A stretch of 64,000 bases of DNA, from NCBI GenBank assembly GCA_910575505.1, contig CAJTFK010000012.1, forward strand, positions 1 through 64,000. The letters run 5' to 3'. This DNA comes from Oscillospiraceae bacterium. Lineage in GTDB: Bacteria > Bacillota > Clostridia > Oscillospirales > Oscillospiraceae. A program made the position numbers and the translations under genes. Of the stretch, positions 60,755 through 64,000 are shown in pieces (position 1 is the stretch's first letter; the number at the start of each line of letters is the position of its first letter). Under the pieces are notes generated by a model. It saw only the letters and a program-made list of their open reading frames with translations. It was not told the DNA's origin and ran no database searches.

Positions 60755-62944
60755 TCAGTCCTCTGAAACGGCGGACAGGTACAGCTGGAGGGACTGGTAA
60801 TCCCCCTGGAACATGGGCAGGGGATAACCGGCTTCCATCAGCACGTCGCCGGGATAATCCCCCTGGCCGTTGACCGTGTAGCGCAGGGCCGGGTCCAGCC
60901 CCCTGAGCCGCAGGCGGCGGAAGGGCGCGGCGGCCTGGGCGGGTCCGGCGACCAGAGAGACCAGGGCCTCCCGGCCGTCAGGGGCGGCCTGCTCCCAGGC
61001 GGCATAGGGGTCGGCAAAGGGGTCGCTGAGGCGGTAGTAATCCCCGTTCTGAATCAGATCGTAGTGCTCCTTGAAAAAGGCCGTCTGCCGTCTGATGACC
61101 GCCCGTTCCTCCGGCGTGCACCGGCCCAGGTCCATCTCAAAGCCGAAGGTTCCGGACATGGCCGCCGTGCCCCGGGTCTCCAGGGAGGTGACCCGGCCGT
61201 TCTGCTCGTTGGGAGAGACGGAGACGTGGGCCCCTACGGCGCTGACGGGGTAGCAGAAGGACGTGCCGTATTGGATGCGCAGGCGGTCGACGGCGTCGGT
61301 GTTGTCGCTGCACCAGATCTGAGGCGTGTAGTAAAGCATTCCGGCGTCAAAGCGCCCGCCGCCGCCGGAGCAGCTCTCAATCAGCAGCCGGGGATAGTCC
61401 CGGCGCAGCCGCTCCAGCAGGTCGTAGACGCCCAGGACATAGCGGTGGCAGACCTCTCCCTGCCGGTCCGCGGGCAGGGCGGCGGACCAGACGTCGGACA
61501 GACTCCGGTTCATATCCCACTTGATATAGGTGATGCCGGCGCTGTCCAGTATGTTCCGGATGGCTTTATAGATGTAGTCCCGGACCTCCCGGCGGGAAAA
61601 ATCCAGCACCAGCTGGCTCCGCCCCCGGGCCCTGGGCCGTCCCGGGACCCCCAGGGCCCAGTCGGGATGCTCCCGGTATAGCCGGCTGTTTTCGCTGACC
61701 ATCTCCGGCTCCAGCCACAGCCCAAAGTCCATCCCCAGGGCCCGGATGCGTGGAACCAGAGCCTCCAGGCCGCCGGGCAGCTTCTCCTGATTCACCTCCC
61801 AGTCCCCCAGACCGCTGAGATCCGTGTCCCGGGAGCCAAACCAGCCGTCGTCCATAACAAACAGATCAATGCCCAGGCCTGCCGCCCCTCCGGCGATTTC
61901 CACCAGCCTGTCGGCAGTGAAGTCGAAATAGGTGGCTTCCCAGTTGTTCATCAGCACCGGGCGGCGCTTTCCCTGGAAGGGGTCCCGGATCAGGTTCTCC
62001 CGCAGGCTGCGGTGAAACTGACGGCTCATCCGGCCGAGGCCTGCGGGAGAGCAGACCAGAGCTGCCTCCGGGGCCGTGAAGGCCTCTCCCGGGGCCAGGG
62101 TGAAGCAGAAGTTACAGGGATCAATCCCCAGAACCAGACGGTTGTTTTCCAGCCATGTCCGCTCCGCCGCCGCCTGAAAATTTCCGCTGTACACCAGCAT
62201 GGCCCCGTAACACAATCCGTAGTCCTCATTGGCTCCGTGCTCACAGAGGATAACAAAGGGGTTGTGGTGGTGGCTGGAGGCGCCTCGTACGCTGTTCACG
62301 CACTGAATGCCTGGACGCAGAGGGGCCCGGCTGGGGCAGCGCTCCATGGTGTGGCAGCCGTCAAAGGTAATGAGGTCCAGATCGCCCCGCTGAAAGTCCA
62401 GGCACAGAGAGGCGCAGCGGCGCAGGCGGACGGTCCCCGTCCCCTGGTTGACCACCCGGACGGCCCGGGTAATCAGGTCCCGCTCCTCCAGCACGCCATA
62501 GTACAGCTCAACCAGCATTTTAGCGGCGGCGTCCCTCATGCGGATGACCAGGGTTTCCCACTCGTCTCCGCCCCAGAAGGCGGGCAGGCCCTCCAGGCCG
62601 TATTTGCCCCGGCGGAGCTCGCAGCCCTCATAGCGCAGGTCCGCCAGGCGGCTGCCGTCCTCCGGCTCAAACTCCACGCTGGGAAGGCGGAAGTCCCCCA
62701 CGCCGCAGGAGGAATACTCCTGGGGCAGGGTGTCCAGAGAATAGTCCCGCTCGTCTCCCGCCTCGTTGGGGTTGGGAGAAAAGCCCCGGTCGGCATATTG
62801 TATGAGGCAGGACAGGTCGCCGCCGCGGAGGCGGGGGCCATAGTAGGTGTGCAGCAGGATACTGTGCCGGTCCGCCTTCATCTGATAGGTGGTGTTTTGG
62901 GTGTGCAGGGTGAACACCCGGTTTTCCTGATCCAAAATAATCAT
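60755..62944 (-). CDS. Alpha-galactosidase, GH36
   Basis: A 729-residue cytoplasmic-type GH36 enzyme with no signal peptide. The N-terminal beta-supersandwich (about 1-320) is followed by the catalytic barrel. The nucleophile is Asp477 in YIKWDMNRSL and the acid/base Asp547 in WCSDNTDAVDR, almost the same numbering as in the well-studied Geobacillus AgaA (478/548). SCSGGGGRFD and MDDGWFGSRD complete the active site. It removes alpha-1,6-galactose from raffinose-family sugars and melibiose. The importer ATPase 123 bp upstream and the AraC gene make a plant-oligosaccharide utilisation locus. Confidence 0.93.
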   Translation of the reverse strand: MIILDQENRVFTLHTQNTTYQMKADRHSILLHTYYGPRLRGGDLSCLIQYADRGFSPNPNEAGDERDYSLDTLPQEYSSCGVGDFRLPSVEFEPEDGSRLADLRYEGCELRRGKYGLEGLPAFWGGDEWETLVIRMRDAAAKMLVELYYGVLEERDLITRAVRVVNQGTGTVRLRRCASLCLDFQRGDLDLITFDGCHTMERCPSRAPLRPGIQCVNSVRGASSHHHNPFVILCEHGANEDYGLCYGAMLVYSGNFQAAAERTWLENNRLVLGIDPCNFCFTLAPGEAFTAPEAALVCSPAGLGRMSRQFHRSLRENLIRDPFQGKRRPVLMNNWEATYFDFTADRLVEIAGGAAGLGIDLFVMDDGWFGSRDTDLSGLGDWEVNQEKLPGGLEALVPRIRALGMDFGLWLEPEMVSENSRLYREHPDWALGVPGRPRARGRSQLVLDFSRREVRDYIYKAIRNILDSAGITYIKWDMNRSLSDVWSAALPADRQGEVCHRYVLGVYDLLERLRRDYPRLLIESCSGGGGRFDAGMLYYTPQIWCSDNTDAVDRLRIQYGTSFCYPVSAVGAHVSVSPNEQNGRVTSLETRGTAAMSGTFGFEMDLGRCTPEERAVIRRQTAFFKEHYDLIQNGDYYRLSDPFADPYAAWEQAAPDGREALVSLVAGPAQAAAPFRRLRLRGLDPALRYTVNGQGDYPGDVLMEAGYPLPMFQGDYQSLQLYLSAVSED

Positions 62945-63067
62945 AAAACGCCCTCACTCCTCTGCCGTTTCCGCGGCAGGGCGCGGAAGTACGGTCTTCT
63001 GTTCAGACATGGAGCCCGCCGCCCGGCCCCTGAAGCGGCGCGGGACGGCGGGCATATGGGATGATGA

Positions 63068-64000
63068 TTAGAACTCCAGATTCTTTCCGTCCCTGCCGAA
63101 GACATGGCAGACGCTGCCGCTGAAGGTCAGATTCAGCCTGTCTCCGGTATGGAAGGTGTCAATGTGCTCTCCTCTGGCGTCCATGGTGGGCACGATCACC
63201 ACCACGTCCCGCCCGTTGGCGTTGGCGTGGAAATGGACCTCGCTGCCCATCATCTCCGCCACCTCCACAGAGGCGGTCAGGGTGTTCCCGGATTCCTTGG
63301 ACAGCACCATGTGACTGGGCCGGACGCCCAGGGTGATGCTCTGGGCCGGAACCTTGCGGGCCGTCAGGTTCGCCTGCTTGTCGGCGGACAGCTCCACCCT
63401 GCAGCCGCCCACGGACACGGCGTATTTTCCGTCGTTGACTTCCAGCCGGGCGTCGAAGAAGTTCATCTGAGGCATACCGATGAATCCGGCCACGAAGATG
63501 TTGGCGGGGTGGTCGAAGACCTCCTGGGGTGTGCCGATCTGCTGGATGAAGCCGTCCTTCATGATGACGATCCGGTCGCCCAGGGTCATGGCCTCGGTCT
63601 GGTCATGGGTGACATAGATGAAGGTGGTATTGATTTTCTGCCGGAGCTTGATGATTTCTGCCCGCATCTGGTTGCGGAGCTTGGCGTCCAGGTTGGACAG
63701 GGGTTCGTCCATCAGCAGCACCTTGGGCTCACGGACGATGGCCCGGCCAATGGCCACCCGCTGGCGCTGGCCGCCGGAGAGGGCTTTGGGCTTGCGGTCC
63801 AGATACTGGGTGATGTCCAGAATCTCGGCAGCCTCCTTCACCCGGCGGTCAATCTCCGCCTTGTCCATCTTCCGCAGCTTCAGGGGGAATGCCATGTTTT
63901 CATAAACCGTCATGTGAGGATACAGTGCGTAGCTCTGGAAGACCATGGCGATGTCCCGGTTCTTGGGCTCCACGTCGTTGACCAGCTGGCCGTCGATATA
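63068..64000 (-). CDS. Sugar ABC importer ATPase, MsmK/MalK/UgpC type (partial)
   Basis: The last 310 residues of a multi-sugar importer ATPase; the start and Walker A lie beyond the right edge. Visible are the Q-loop (DIAMVFQSYALYPHMTVYEN), signature LSGGQRQRVAIGRAI, Walker B VLLMDEPLSNLDAKL, switch His YVTHDQTEAMTLGD, and the C-terminal OB-fold regulatory domain (about 235 to the end). Such ATPases often serve several carbohydrate importers. Here it adjoins the GH36 gene and would power uptake of alpha-galactosides. Confidence 0.92.
   Translation of the reverse strand, partial: YIDGQLVNDVEPKNRDIAMVFQSYALYPHMTVYENMAFPLKLRKMDKAEIDRRVKEAAEILDITQYLDRKPKALSGGQRQRVAIGRAIVREPKVLLMDEPLSNLDAKLRNQMRAEIIKLRQKINTTFIYVTHDQTEAMTLGDRIVIMKDGFIQQIGTPQEVFDHPANIFVAGFIGMPQMNFFDARLEVNDGKYAVSVGGCRVELSADKQANLTARKVPAQSITLGVRPSHMVLSKESGNTLTASVEVAEMMGSEVHFHANANGRDVVVIVPTMDARGEHIDTFHTGDRLNLTFSGSVCHVFGRDGKNLEF

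Overview
The window is a GC-rich bacterial chromosome segment. It looks like a gut Bacillota (Clostridia), most plausibly Oscillospiraceae (Flavonifractor/Lawsonibacter/Intestinimonas-like). The indications are Shine-Dalgarno sites of the GGAGG type, a CIRCE/HrcA-type heat-shock operator, TrmB/FCD-GntR/MerR regulators, lantibiotic-protection-like ABC genes, TnpV and large-serine-recombinase debris, and an acyl-CoA dehydrogenase-EtfB-EtfA set. The family assignment is inference; there is no rRNA or tRNA gene in the window to confirm it.

Layout. 1-3.7 kb is a graveyard of mobile DNA: a tyrosine integrase tail, a large serine recombinase split by an IS630 copy, an IS1595 remnant, and a second IS630 type that carries a small TIR element. 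3.7-8.9 kb is a two-component system (minus) facing a lantibiotic-protection-type ABC operon (plus), with paired direct repeats in front of the ABC genes. 9-10.1 kb is again small inverted-repeat elements and broken recombinases. 10.1-22.5 kb is an export island: MarR, a flavodoxin-like/ABC fusion exporter, its ABC partner, a MATE pump, a cytidylate-kinase-like protein and a cut CheW-like gene form one operon. LysR, a second MATE/kinase-like pair, MerR and a third MATE follow.

22.5-24.9 kb is an HrcA-type heat-shock unit (frameshifted Hsp20, FtsH). 24.9-29.6 kb is a Gld-type ABC operon (ATPase, permease, GldG-like, DUF4340-like). 29.8-33.3 kb is an envelope-stress-type operon (lipoprotein, HtrA protease, response regulator, kinase). 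33.4-34.8 kb holds a broken papain-fold toxin remnant, a cut secreted-protein start and a CAP-domain protein. 35.2-42.4 kb is a GntR-controlled locus with three enolase-superfamily dehydratases and an APC permease; a fresh IS1595 copy sits just upstream of gntR. 42.5-45.2 kb is a mosaic of transposon fragments.

45.4-55.5 kb is a catabolic/reductive operon read leftward: transporter, two M20 amidohydrolases, CaiB-type CoA-transferase, crotonase, acyl-CoA dehydrogenase, EtfB, EtfA, with an MFS carrier upstream. The likely logic is import, cleavage of an N-acyl conjugate, CoA activation, double-bond movement, and reduction or oxidation through ETF. 55.8-57.4 kb holds two tandem TrmB regulators. 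57.5-59.6 kb is an O-antigen-ligase-like membrane protein flanked by two inverted copies of one ~170 bp repeat. 59.7-64 kb is a sugar locus: AraC regulator, GH36 alpha-galactosidase and the MsmK/MalK-type ATPase, which runs off the right edge.

Functional calls come from motifs and family resemblance read by eye; no database search was possible.
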